From: Staphylotrichum longicolle
Taxonomy: Eukaryota; Ascomycota; Sordariomycetes; Sordariales; Chaetomiaceae
NCBI GenBank assembly: GCA_019096155.1
Contig: JAHCVI010000001.1
Span: 11,594,001-11,658,000 of the forward strand
Direction: 5' to 3'
Length of the DNA stretch: 64,000 bases
Part shown: positions 21,874 to 30,399 of the stretch, piece by piece
Position numbering within the stretch: position 1 is the first letter of the stretch
Layout: each line of letters starts with the position of its first letter
The notes under the pieces: model-generated
The model's input: the letters and a program-made list of their open reading frames with translations, nothing else
Databases searched by the model: none
Told to the model about the DNA's origin: nothing
Program-made: the position numbers and the translations under genes

Positions 21874-22988
21874 TCAACTAACAACACTCAACTCATGGGT
21901 TCCGCGATGCAACCTGCTATTTTTGCGGCGAAAAAGGATCCCAAAAGTCAAGACATGAGCCGTCTTGGCCAACAGAGGCCTCGAGTCCTCCTGGTCCTCG
22001 CCTACCACTTCTGTCCCATCCTGCGCCAGAAAGACCCAATTATTTTGCGGCAAGTACCGTCCAGGATGCCAAACGTTCCAAAGCCATGAGTTGATCAGCA
22101 TCAGCGTGGCCTCAAAGACGTAAAAGTACACCTCGTACCGCAGCAGCGGACTCAGCCCCCTCAAGGCGTCCATGTCATCCAGATCGATCTTGGTATTACC
22201 CGTGTGCTCAACCAATCTGAAGACGCAGCGCGTAAAGATGAGTGCCATGCTCGTGTAAAGCACGAGGAGCACAGTTCTGACGGACGCGGACTTCAACCCT
22301 GTGCGGGCAAAGCGGCGGTGGAATATTGCGGCCATGAGGACAAAAATGAGAATAACGACCACCTGCAGTGCAACAGCGGTGATCGTCAAGTTCTTGCCGA
22401 GGGACTGTGAGTCTCTTTTTCCGGAGGGGTTCGCGGCGAGTGCGACACCGACTGCGTTGAGTGCTTCCACGAGAGCCATCAGCCCGCCAAATGTTGCCAG
22501 AACGCGACCGGCTGGGAGAGGAGCGCAGGGTGGGACGTAGTAGAAGACTCGGCCGAGGATGTGGTAGTTTGCGAGTTCGAGAAGCGGGCTGTGACGAGAG
22601 ACACGGGGTCAGCACAATGAAAGGGTTCTGTGGGGATCGCACTTACGGGCAGACGTAAATCAGCACCTGGCTGACAACGAAGATGATCAGAGGCAGCTTC
22701 GTCGTTGGATCGTACAGGTAGTTGTACGATCCGTACTCGCGCAGGGCGTAGCTGCCAGTGAACAAGACAGCACACAGCGGGTGCAGTCCGGTTAGCTTCC
22801 AAGAGTTGTAACGGAAACACTGCCAGATGTGGGATATGGCTGAGATTGCATATGCGACGGCAAAGAAGACCGGAGCTCCTCGGTTCGGTACGTAGACGTA
22901 CAAACTCCAAAGGACTGAAGGACGTCAACGAACTGAATCTGCCACAGAGCAAGTGTAGTGTCTTACCGGGCTCACCGAGACTTGTCAT
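21874..22988 (-). CDS. RTA1-like seven-transmembrane protein, 3 exons
   Basis: Member of the fungal RTA1/RTM1/RSB1 family of plasma-membrane proteins linked to lipid export and resistance to azoles or toxic lipids. Exons on the minus strand: 22988-22967, 22914-22647 and 22588-21874 (334 residues). The first exon codes only seven residues plus one base (MTSLGEP). About seven hydrophobic segments are seen, with family blocks APVFFAVAYAISAISHIWQCFRYNSW, GRVFYYVPP, ALNAVGVALAANPSG, TRCVFRLVE and YEVYFYVFEATLMLINSWLWNVWHPG cut short here in part. Introns use GTAAGA and GTAAGT with CAG ends. A TATATA sequence is found at about 23155-23161, some 170 bases upstream. Confidence 0.92.
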
Positions 22989-23425
22989 CTTCAAGAATGA
23001 CCCGAGTTGTTGACTCCGCCTAAAAGTTTGTCGAAACTGCTGTGCCCTGGGGGTGTTCTGACGCGTCTCGATGGCTGTGGGAGTTTGTTCCAAGGCTTGC
23101 GTCGGGAGTCTGGCTCAACTTGCTGGAGGGCATTGTCGGGCGTTGGTTTCACGGTTATATACCTCCTTTTCTAAGAAGACCCCAGGATTGCAACGCAAAG
23201 GTTATCAGGGATCCAGCAGCTGTTAGAGACCGCAACACGACCAGACGCGTCACCTCCTGAGCAATTCCAGCACCAGCATGGTTGCACAGTTTGTCCCGAA
23301 TAGGAAAATACTCTTGCCAAGACTCAAACCCTTGTGCAGATCGTCCCACGGACTTTATCAAATTGGAGTCTAGCGCGGTCCTTAAAAAATCCTTGTCTTC
23401 CTGCTCTTTCTCAAGAAGCCAAGCA
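22989..23425. other. Intergenic, RTA1 promoter side
   Basis: Between the RTA1 start and the stop of the DUF4291 gene, both on the minus strand. It contains a TATATA element near 23155-23161. Confidence 0.55.
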
Positions 23426-24265
23426 TCAAACAACCATCTCCAACCGCTTCTGCAAATCTTCCGGGATCTCGAAGGGCCGCTCCGCCGGCACCAGCCCCCT
23501 CCTGACCAACTCCACGTCAGACACCTCCGGTTCCTCATCCAGAACCCGCTTCAGCTCCCTCGCGCGATCCGTGACGTCCGCAATGCTGACAATCCACTTC
23601 CCCGTCCATTCTGGGCTCAGAGCCGCCGGGATGCCAATCTGGATGCTGCGGTACTCGAGCTTTCCGAGCCTGACCGTCCTCTCCGGGTCCCACTGCACTT
23701 TCACATCCGGGGATTTCCCTGCGGCCGGGTCGCGGTGCTTCCGCTTTCCCCGTTGCGTCTTCTCATCTGCAGCGGCAGGCTGTGGTGCCGCCTCCTCGCT
23801 TCCTTCAGGTTCTGGGGGAACAGCTTGTGGGGCCTGCGGTTCCGGCTCCAGCCCTGCCTTGGCACCGCCATGCCCAGACGTCAGGACCGCTCGGTGCAAG
23901 AGGCCCAAAAAGTCTTCGTGGCGCATGCGCAGGGCCAAGATCCGTTCCTGCCCTGGGTCCTTGTACGAGTATCCTGCGCGGTAGAGCATCCACGCCCACG
24001 ACGGCTTGATCCATGTCATGCGAGTCGGCTTGAAGTGGGGTGACGCATGGAGCTTCTGCTCCTTCACTGCTGCAGCTGCGATGTCGCGGTTGTAGGCCTG
24101 GTACACTGTAATGGTTTCGTCGTCGTAAAGTGCCCGAACCTGGCGGTAGGGCACCGGTGCGGAAGCGGGGGGAGTAGTCACAGTCATGCTGGAGATGGGT
24201 CGTTGTCTCAGTGGAGATGTAAATGACCTATGCATTGCCGCGATGGAGATGAGAGAACGAGACAA
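23426..24265 (-). CDS. DUF4291-domain protein
   Basis: Intronless. The motif series RQVRALYDDETITVYQAYN, RMTWIKPSWAWMLYRAGY, PGQERILALRM and PEWTGKWIVSIADVTD marks DUF4291, a family found in bacteria and fungi with no settled biochemical role. A Pro/Glu/Ala-rich, then basic, insert (about residues 145-195) separates the two conserved halves. Three in-frame ATGs are candidates: 24265, 24235 and 24187. The longest form has an Arg/Ser-rich N-terminus without acids (MSRSLISIAAMHRSF), like a mitochondrial presequence; the shortest starts MTVTTPPAS just before the domain. A TATA element only 35 bases before 24265 suggests that transcription may begin near or inside the first ATG. Confidence 0.88.
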   Translation of the reverse strand: MSRSLISIAAMHRSFTSPLRQRPISSMTVTTPPASAPVPYRQVRALYDDETITVYQAYNRDIAAAAVKEQKLHASPHFKPTRMTWIKPSWAWMLYRAGYSYKDPGQERILALRMRHEDFLGLLHRAVLTSGHGGAKAGLEPEPQAPQAVPPEPEGSEEAAPQPAAADEKTQRGKRKHRDPAAGKSPDVKVQWDPERTVRLGKLEYRSIQIGIPAALSPEWTGKWIVSIADVTDRARELKRVLDEEPEVSDVELVRRGLVPAERPFEIPEDLQKRLEMVV

Positions 24266-24299
24266 CGGAGCATAAGAATAGCTAAGAGCAATATGCCCC

Positions 24300-24306
24300 T
24301 TTATAA
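24300..24306 (-). promoter_or_regulatory. TATA-like element of the DUF4291 gene
   Basis: TTTATAA on the plus strand reads TTATAAA on the minus strand, 35 bases upstream of the first ATG at 24265 and 113 bases upstream of the third ATG at 24187. Confidence 0.45.
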
Positions 24307-24520
24307 AGTCATGTTCTCTGCTCAGAAGCTCTGTTGCGGCTGAGACGAAGATCCGACAGGGATAAGGCTCTAACTAAGGAAGGTTAGACCACAAGAGCGG
24401 TCGGCCTGACTCATGATTGAGTCTTGGATCGGGACTTGCGACTTTGTCTAAGCTGTATTCCAATTTTCCAATTTTCCAATTATTTATATTATTCATTATT
24501 CAACTGTTCATTACTTATTC

Positions 24521-24570
24521 TTTATTTTATTTTATTTTATTTTATTGTCATTTGTTTATTTGTATCTTTA

Positions 24571-24601
<31 letters not shown>

Positions 24602-24780
24602 TTTATTTTTATTTTTATTTTTATTTTTATTTTTATTTTTATTTTTTATTTTTATTTTTATTTTTATTTTTATTTTTATTTTTTTTATTTTTATTTTTAT
24701 TTTATTTTTATTTTTATTTTTATTTTATTTTTATTTTTATTTTTTATTTTTATTTTTTTTGTTTTATTTTTATTTTTTTC
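24521..24780. repeat. ATTTTT microsatellite / AT-only tract
   Basis: About 260 bases of nearly pure T and A, built of ATTTT and ATTTTT units with a few TTTTTTTT interruptions. One of the longest low-complexity tracts in the window. All open frames through it encode Phe/Ile/Tyr runs and are artefacts. Confidence 0.95.
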
Positions 24781-24785
24781 CTTTT

Positions 24786-25905
24786 CAACTTCAACTTCGA
24801 ACGTGCTAGAGATCTTGTCTAGGGTCTCGGTGGCAAGCGGCATTACATTTCCATGGTGGCCTGTAGGATGTCAACTAAACTTGGACTCACCTCTTGCTGA
24901 AAAGTCGGTATTGCTTTACACAATTCACCTGAATGCTCCCTCAGGTGCTGGTAAACAGCTTGGCGGCTGTCGGGCATCGCGGCCATCGTGACGTCTTGAC
25001 TCTTCTCAAGCTCACTGCTCACCGATTCCGGCAGGCGTTCGGTCGCCGAGCCCACCTCTTGCTCGCTGGCTTCGACAGCGTCATGTAACGACTCAGAGGG
25101 GCAGCAGGGCAGCTCAGTCAGCACTGGCTTTGTCAGAAGAAGAAAACGAGGTTCATCAATTCCAAATGATTGCGGAACTTAGCAATTACAAACAGTTTCA
25201 GTGTCAGAGAGCCAGAGAGCCCTGTTCTACCCTATCTACGGCATTCTGACCACCCGCTACGATTCCAGACAGACGAGACAACGCTAAAAGGGAGCTCTGG
25301 GCCTTGTCGGGGCTGCCCCTCCTCCTCGTTCTCCACTTCGTCCTCTGGTGTTGTGCCCTTGTTATTACGGGGGGGTGACGAGGACGTTGCAGTCAATGGC
25401 AGACCTGTCACTTCAGTATTCTGTGGCCCCCATCAATGAGACCGTGGGAGGAACCCTGGCCTCCGAACTGGCCTCCACCCGCGCCCATGTCATGTTCTTT
25501 GACACGCTGGGTCACTGACATGGCTGGTGCCGCTTGCGGTTTCTTCCCCCTTTTCACGTATGTTCGTTGTGGCTTCGCCGGTGGTAGGGATTCATTGCCA
25601 TCGGCGGGCAGGGTGACTGAGGCGAAGCGGCAAACTCAACTCGCCGAAGGACTCAGACAGAGAAGCTTGACCAGAGTGGCAGGTCGTTTTGCGCAGCCAT
25701 CCCCCAGTATATGTGGAGAACGCCGGTGCCACACCGGCGAGGCGTTGTGGGGAGAAAGTCCACGCGAGATTCCCCGGTGTCATCCCGGGCAGGTGTCTCA
25801 GCAACAGAGTCCTTGTCGGATATCCCCGTGTCATTCCGGGCGGGCGACCTAACAACACGGTTAATGACAGTTACACCCAACTCATCCGGAACAAGCCGCT
25901 GCGCA
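24786..25905. other. Unresolved region with coding-like fragments on the minus strand
   Basis: No complete gene. Several minus-strand blocks look coding: 24843-25124 (Glu/Ser-rich, ends LQATMEM), about 25270-25410 (acidic, GTTPEDEVENEEEGQP), about 25440-25620 (Lys/Gly-rich, RTYVKRGKKPQAAP) and 25653-25860 (repeated PAR-D/N-DTG). They may be 3' exons of the AT-hook gene or relics of another gene; I could not join them all with good splice sites. Confidence 0.45.
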
Positions 25906-27324
25906 TTAAAAATCCACGTCAGATGATCCGCTGCCATCCGACGTAGCGGCGACTGACCCGCCATCTGCGCTGGCGTTGGCCACCATCATGGCGAGGGCGT
26001 GCGTCCTGAACGCCTTCCGTTGACGACTTAGCCTGGGAACAATCCAGTCAATACCCGGGTTGTGCAACCGGTCAGCCGTTTGTATTGCTGACGCGAGGCG
26101 ATGCAAGTCGCTCGTACGAACAATATACGGCTTGGTGTCCGGAGGCAGAACACTCAAGCCAGCATCCCTTGTGTCTTGGCAATTGTCCCTTGCCTCGGCT
26201 TCAAGGGCGTGAAAGAGCCGGCTCCACCAGGGCCGCATCTCAGTGTCTTGCCTTTGCTTGACGAGCGACAGGACTTCGACATGGATGTCTGAGAGCTTTC
26301 GGCCTGTCCTGTTCTTCCGAGTTTCTTGGACGAACATGTTGAAAAACACGCTGTCAGAGACACAGTCAGGGTCCCACAGGCGGCGGTCATCAGTGGCACA
26401 TATGACAGCATACTGAATCGCGGCCCTGAGCAAACGAGGCTCCCCTTCCCAGGATGGGTGCGAGAGGACATCGCCGAGGGCTGTGCAAAACGTCTTTGAC
26501 CACAGCGCTCTTCGTGCTTGATCCAGCGTGTTAAGCGCCGGCACCTCTCGCTCCAGCTTGACGTATGTCAACGGCTCATACTCGAACACCATGTTGTGGT
26601 CTCTCGAGATAATATTAGGTGGGAGACAGCCCATGTATCTGGCAGTGTTCCACCACAAGACTGTCTCGGGACAATCCGCGGTCATGACAAAACACCGCTC
26701 CTCCGCTGCACGCTTGACAGGGTGAGTAGACCACTCACCGGCGAGTCTCTCTTTCTTGGCTGCACTCCAAGAGGCGTCGGTAACTTGGGGGATCATGGCA
26801 GAAAACTCGTCCGCTGTCAAGCTGTCACGCACACCCGAATACCATTCACGGTTTGCGCCACGGCGTTCGTGGTCCTCGCGTCCATTGCCGTTGCCGTTGG
26901 CGCGCTCGTCTTCGAGCTCGTAGGGATCGTTATCACGGGCCTCGGCGCCGCGATTTTGCCTGTCGATGCCCCAATCCGGCATGGGCTCGTCCTCGTCGTC
27001 GAGGATGAGAGGAGATCTGGAGGAACCAGATCCACGGAGGCGGCCGACAGGGGAATTGCTGGGGACTCTAGGGGCAGCGAGCCGTGAGCCGCGGGGCCGA
27101 CTGACTGGGCGATTACTGCGGACCTTCGGGGCTCCAGAACCTCGGGGGCGACCGACTGGACGACCGCTGCGGACTTTCGGAGCCGCTCCGGAACCGCGAG
27201 GGCGGCCGACTGGGCGGCCGCTGGGGACTTTTGGGACAGCTTGGGACTGGCCTCGCGGGCGGCCAGGCCCTCTCCGCGCGGGCGGAGAGTCGTTCACGAT
27301 CGGTTCGAACTCGTCGTTGTTCAT
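25906..27324 (-). CDS. AT-hook array protein, function unknown
   Basis: A 472-codon open frame. The N-terminus carries five AT-hook-like cores spaced 17-19 residues apart: GRPRG at 21-25, 40-44 and 58-62, then decayed forms SRPRG 75-79 and GRLRG 94-98. AT-hooks bind the minor groove of AT-rich DNA, so a nuclear DNA-binding role is likely. After an acidic, Asn/Gly-rich linker comes a 250-residue helical domain (AMIPQVTDASWSAAKKERL to HNPGIDWIVPRL) that I do not recognise. The written stop at 25906 may be inside an intron: GTCAGT at about 25956 with an acceptor near 25850 would lead into the coding-like PARNDTG block, so the C-terminus is uncertain. The 260-bp AT tract at 24521-24780 is close by. 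Confidence 0.75.
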   Translation of the reverse strand: MNNDEFEPIVNDSPPARRGPGRPRGQSQAVPKVPSGRPVGRPRGSGAAPKVRSGRPVGRPRGSGAPKVRSNRPVSRPRGSRLAAPRVPSNSPVGRLRGSGSSRSPLILDDEDEPMPDWGIDRQNRGAEARDNDPYELEDERANGNGNGREDHERRGANREWYSGVRDSLTADEFSAMIPQVTDASWSAAKKERLAGEWSTHPVKRAAEERCFVMTADCPETVLWWNTARYMGCLPPNIISRDHNMVFEYEPLTYVKLEREVPALNTLDQARRALWSKTFCTALGDVLSHPSWEGEPRLLRAAIQYAVICATDDRRLWDPDCVSDSVFFNMFVQETRKNRTGRKLSDIHVEVLSLVKQRQDTEMRPWWSRLFHALEAEARDNCQDTRDAGLSVLPPDTKPYIVRTSDLHRLASAIQTADRLHNPGIDWIVPRLSRQRKAFRTHALAMMVANASADGGSVAATSDGSGSSDVDF

Positions 27325-27830
27325 CGTCGCGCTGTGAATTGGTTGTGCTCTGCAACAGTTAGTGTTTGTTTTTTGTTCTTTAAAAGGGAAACTCGTAATA
27401 AAGAAGGCGAGAAAAAGGAAAGGAAATCACAAGGAAGGCAAGGTCAATTCGGAGGGATTCGCACGAGTTTCAGTTCGTTGTGTGGTTGAGTTCGGTGAAG
27501 ATGTGTCTTGTGCATGTATCAATCGTGGATGGAGATAACAATCAAAGCAGGAGCCCAGCACAAAAAAAAGCGGATTCACCAAAACACTCCCCACCTCATG
27601 ATCACCTCCTGGAAAATTCGATGCACCACTGCCCTCGCCTTAAAATCGGAACCCACATCCTGGACAAACTGACGCACTTCTTCCCTTTTTGCTGTCTCGA
27701 GGAGGCCGCGGCCACCTTAGCCGTCTACCCACAGTACCTTACCTTACCTTATTTACGAATGCCGTTTTTGATCATCATCTCTCATGCTACTTCTGTGCTG
27801 AGTACCTAGACTCTGCATCTTTCTATACCA
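27325..27830. other. Divergent intergenic region
   Basis: Between the AT-hook gene (-) and the zinc-finger gene (+). Contains a TACCTTACCTTACCTTAT run at 27734-27752, the same CTTAC repeat seen in the inverted repeat at 34699-34724. Confidence 0.6.
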
Positions 27831-28220
27831 ATGAAACACCCAAGTTACAACCTCGCGGACAGTGACGACGACGCCATCCAACGTTACCCAACTCACGTCA
27901 TGAGACACTTCGAATGCCGTAACGAAAGCTGCGTGGAGAAACGCGGGGGTAGCAACAAGATCGCGGTCGTTATCCGACAGTACCACAGCAACGGCTACAA
28001 CGCCCCCGTGTACGTACAAGCAGCGCTGCAAGTCTGCAACAAGCTGGGGGTCCTCCGGCTCGACGAGAACTCGTATGTGGAGCGGGTGGTGTTCCGGCTG
28101 AAGAAGTGGGCTGCCATTCCCACCGAGGCGCGCGAGTACAATGTGGGGAGCAGCTGCGCTCCGCATGAGACAAAGCTTTGTGAGGCTTGCCGGGCAGGGC
28201 GCTGTCGGAGAGCCGGTTGA
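27831..28220 (+). CDS. 3CxxC-type zinc-finger protein with scrambled second knuckle
   Basis: A 129-residue intronless protein of a small fungal family with the 3CxxC zinc finger. Seen: YPTHVMRHFECRNESC (first Cys pair), KIAVVIRQYHSNGYNAPVY, then GVLRLDENSYVERVVFRLKKWA and the closing CEACRAGRC. Relatives have QRCKxCNKLG where this one reads VQAALQVCNKLG. The DNA explains it: GTAC is duplicated at 28010-28017 (+4) and one base appears lost near 28031-28035 (-1), so seven residues are read in the wrong frame before it recovers. The second zinc knuckle therefore has one Cys instead of two and may not bind zinc. Role unknown. Confidence 0.75.
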   Translation: MKHPSYNLADSDDDAIQRYPTHVMRHFECRNESCVEKRGGSNKIAVVIRQYHSNGYNAPVYVQAALQVCNKLGVLRLDENSYVERVVFRLKKWAAIPTEAREYNVGSSCAPHETKLCEACRAGRCRRAG

Positions 28221-29311
28221 CTTGCGAGAGCGGGAGGGAAAGAGGGCAGAGACAGCGGATATGACACACCGCGACGAGACAGTACACGGCGGGTTGTATG
28301 GTGTGGTTGGATTGGATGCGGCCTAGTGAAGCCGGATTAGTCCCTTTGTTCGTTTTTTCTTCGTTATTCAGTTGCGAAATTATGAGGGCGTCGGGACTGG
28401 GGGAAGGATTAACCTGGTATACTTGTTGCACCGTAGAGGCCTATTTGAGTGGGCGAGGTGAGATGTTGGATTGACTGGAGTGTTGGGATAATTAGGTTAG
28501 TAATTAGCTGGGTGCAAGCGAGTTTGTTTGTCGTCTGCTGCTGTTAATGTCATCTTGACAGATCAAGTGTCACGGTATGGCCACTCGCTTGTTTTCTCCT
28601 GAGGGAGAAATGCCGTCCACTTAGGAGGTTGGCTTCATCACTGCCTGCCTGCCCGCACCTACGTAGTTTCTAAAAAGCAGCAGCCAGCAACAGCCGCAGC
28701 GCGACCGGAGATGGATGTTCATGCGGTTCGCCCTGCCGTGGGAGCCGACGTAAAACGTGGAACTTGGCCCAAAACCAGGTTAGCGGGTTTCGCGCGAGCC
28801 CCAGCAGTCGGCGATGGGTCCGAAGGGCAACCAGGGAAATGTCATATGAGCGTTCGCACCAGGCCGCTCCAGCTCATGCCGTTGCAACCAAAACCGGGAA
28901 ACCGTTTGAAGCAAGCTCCTGGGCTGCAGGGGAGGGTGGTAGTCGGTGCACCTTGCGCCGGGTCCGCCAGACTCCGCCTTGGGAGGATAAATCATGAACC
29001 CCTGGCCCACGGTCCGATGCGCCCGGCTTCTAGCTTTTTAAGGCACCCAGCAGCCCCTGCGCCGAACTTCCGGATGGAGATGGCCATCCGAACCACGTAA
29101 CCTTGGGTTGCAACGCTGAATACAATGCGGCGGCAACAGAGCAAGATCAGATGGGATCTGGACTAGTCCTGAGGCTGGGGCTTGCCGTGGTATAAATATT
29201 CCAAAAACCGCTGACTTGGCGCCCAGAGACTTGTGCTTACGTTCCTTGGCTACTCCTCCCAATACCATTGTCTTGTTGTGTTGTACGGGCCTACCCTTGC
29301 CATCCGTCGCC
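28221..29311. other. Intergenic, zinc-finger gene to CIP1
   Basis: About 1.1 kb. The distal part is the CIP1 promoter with a TATA box at 29191. No gene is supported. Confidence 0.6.
29191..29198 (+). promoter_or_regulatory. TATA box of the cip1 gene
   Basis: TATAAATA lies 121 bases upstream of the ATG at 29312. Confidence 0.6.
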
Positions 29312-30399
29312 ATGCTCCGCCAGACCACGTTTGCTGGCGTTGCCCTCGGGCTTGCCTCCCTGTCGTCTGCCCAACTGTCTAGCGATTTTGAGAGCGGCTG
29401 GGACCAGACTGTATGGCCCGTCTACGCGCCTGGCTGCCAGCAGGGCGGCACCGTAAGCCTCGACACGACGACTGCCCACAGCGGCAAGAACTCGATCAGG
29501 GTGGACGGCGCTGGTGGCTACTGCGGGCATGCATTCTTTGGCACAAACAAGGTGCCCAGCGGCGATCTCTATGTCCGGGTTTGGATGTAAGTGAACTGCC
29601 CGCTTATTGTGTTGCCCAGCATTTACACGCGGATCCTAACAAGCCCTCCGTTTATAGGAAGGCGTCCAAGGCCATCGGGGACGCCCACGTCACCTTCATG
29701 GTCTTGCCGGACCCCGCCGAGGGCACTGACAAGCACCTCAGGATTGGTGGCATGAGCCAGATTCTGCTGTACAACCGCGAGTCGGATGACGCCACGCTGC
29801 CCGAGCTCTCGCCGCAAGGCATCGCCAGCTCGAAGGGTCTGCCCGCCAACACTTGGGAGTGCTTCGAGTCCCACATCGGCACCGACGGCACCATCGAGAC
29901 GTGGCTCAACGGCGAGGCCATCCCCGGCCTCTCGTACGGCCCGGGCATCTCCAACCCCAACGCCAACGCCTGGAGCCGCAGCTCCGTCAAACCCAAGCCC
30001 ACGGGCGTCTACTTCGGCTGGGAGTCCTACGGCGGCGACGCCAACACCTTCTGGTACGACGACGTCGCCATCGGCTCGTCGCGCATCGGCTGCGGCAGCA
30101 CCGGCCCGGCCAGCTCGGTCACGTCCGCGCCCGTCAGCACCTCCAAGACGACGCTCGTCACGTTGACGACGACCAAGTCCACGACCGTCTCCGAGGGCAC
30201 CACCGGGCGGTCGACGTCGACGACCTCCACCAGCAAGACCAGCACGACCAGCAACCCCCCCGCGAGCACCACCACTACGGGCGGCTGCACCGCCGCGCGG
30301 TGGGCACAGTGTGACGGCATCGGGTACTCGGGCTGCAAGACGTGTGCTGCGCCCTACAAGTGCCAGTACTCCAATGACTGGTACTCGCAGTGCCTGTAA
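29312..30399 (+). CDS. cip1: CIP1-like secreted cellulose-binding protein (PL-like fold + CBM1)
   Basis: Homologue of Trichoderma reesei CIP1, a protein co-induced with cellulases whose beta-jelly-roll resembles alginate/glucuronan lyases. Exons 29312-29586 and 29658-30399 (338 residues). Order: signal peptide ending SSAQ, catalytic-like domain (SSDFESGWDQTVWPVYAPG near the start, HLRIGGMSQILLYNRESDD, GTDGTIETWLNG, FGWESYGGDANTFWYDD), a Ser/Thr-rich O-glycosylated linker of about 60 residues, and a C-terminal CBM1 ending SNDWYSQCL. In CBM1 the usual CGG is CDG, and an additional Cys (SGCKTC) gives a six-Cys form. It ends with the same SNDWYSQC block as the GH5 CBM1 at 3.6 kb, so both should bind cellulose. 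Confidence 0.93.

Noticed and set aside
24417..24991. Three overlapping open frames coding Phe/Ile/Tyr/Leu runs
   Set aside because: They are translations of the ATTTTT microsatellite; no non-repeat coding sequence is included.
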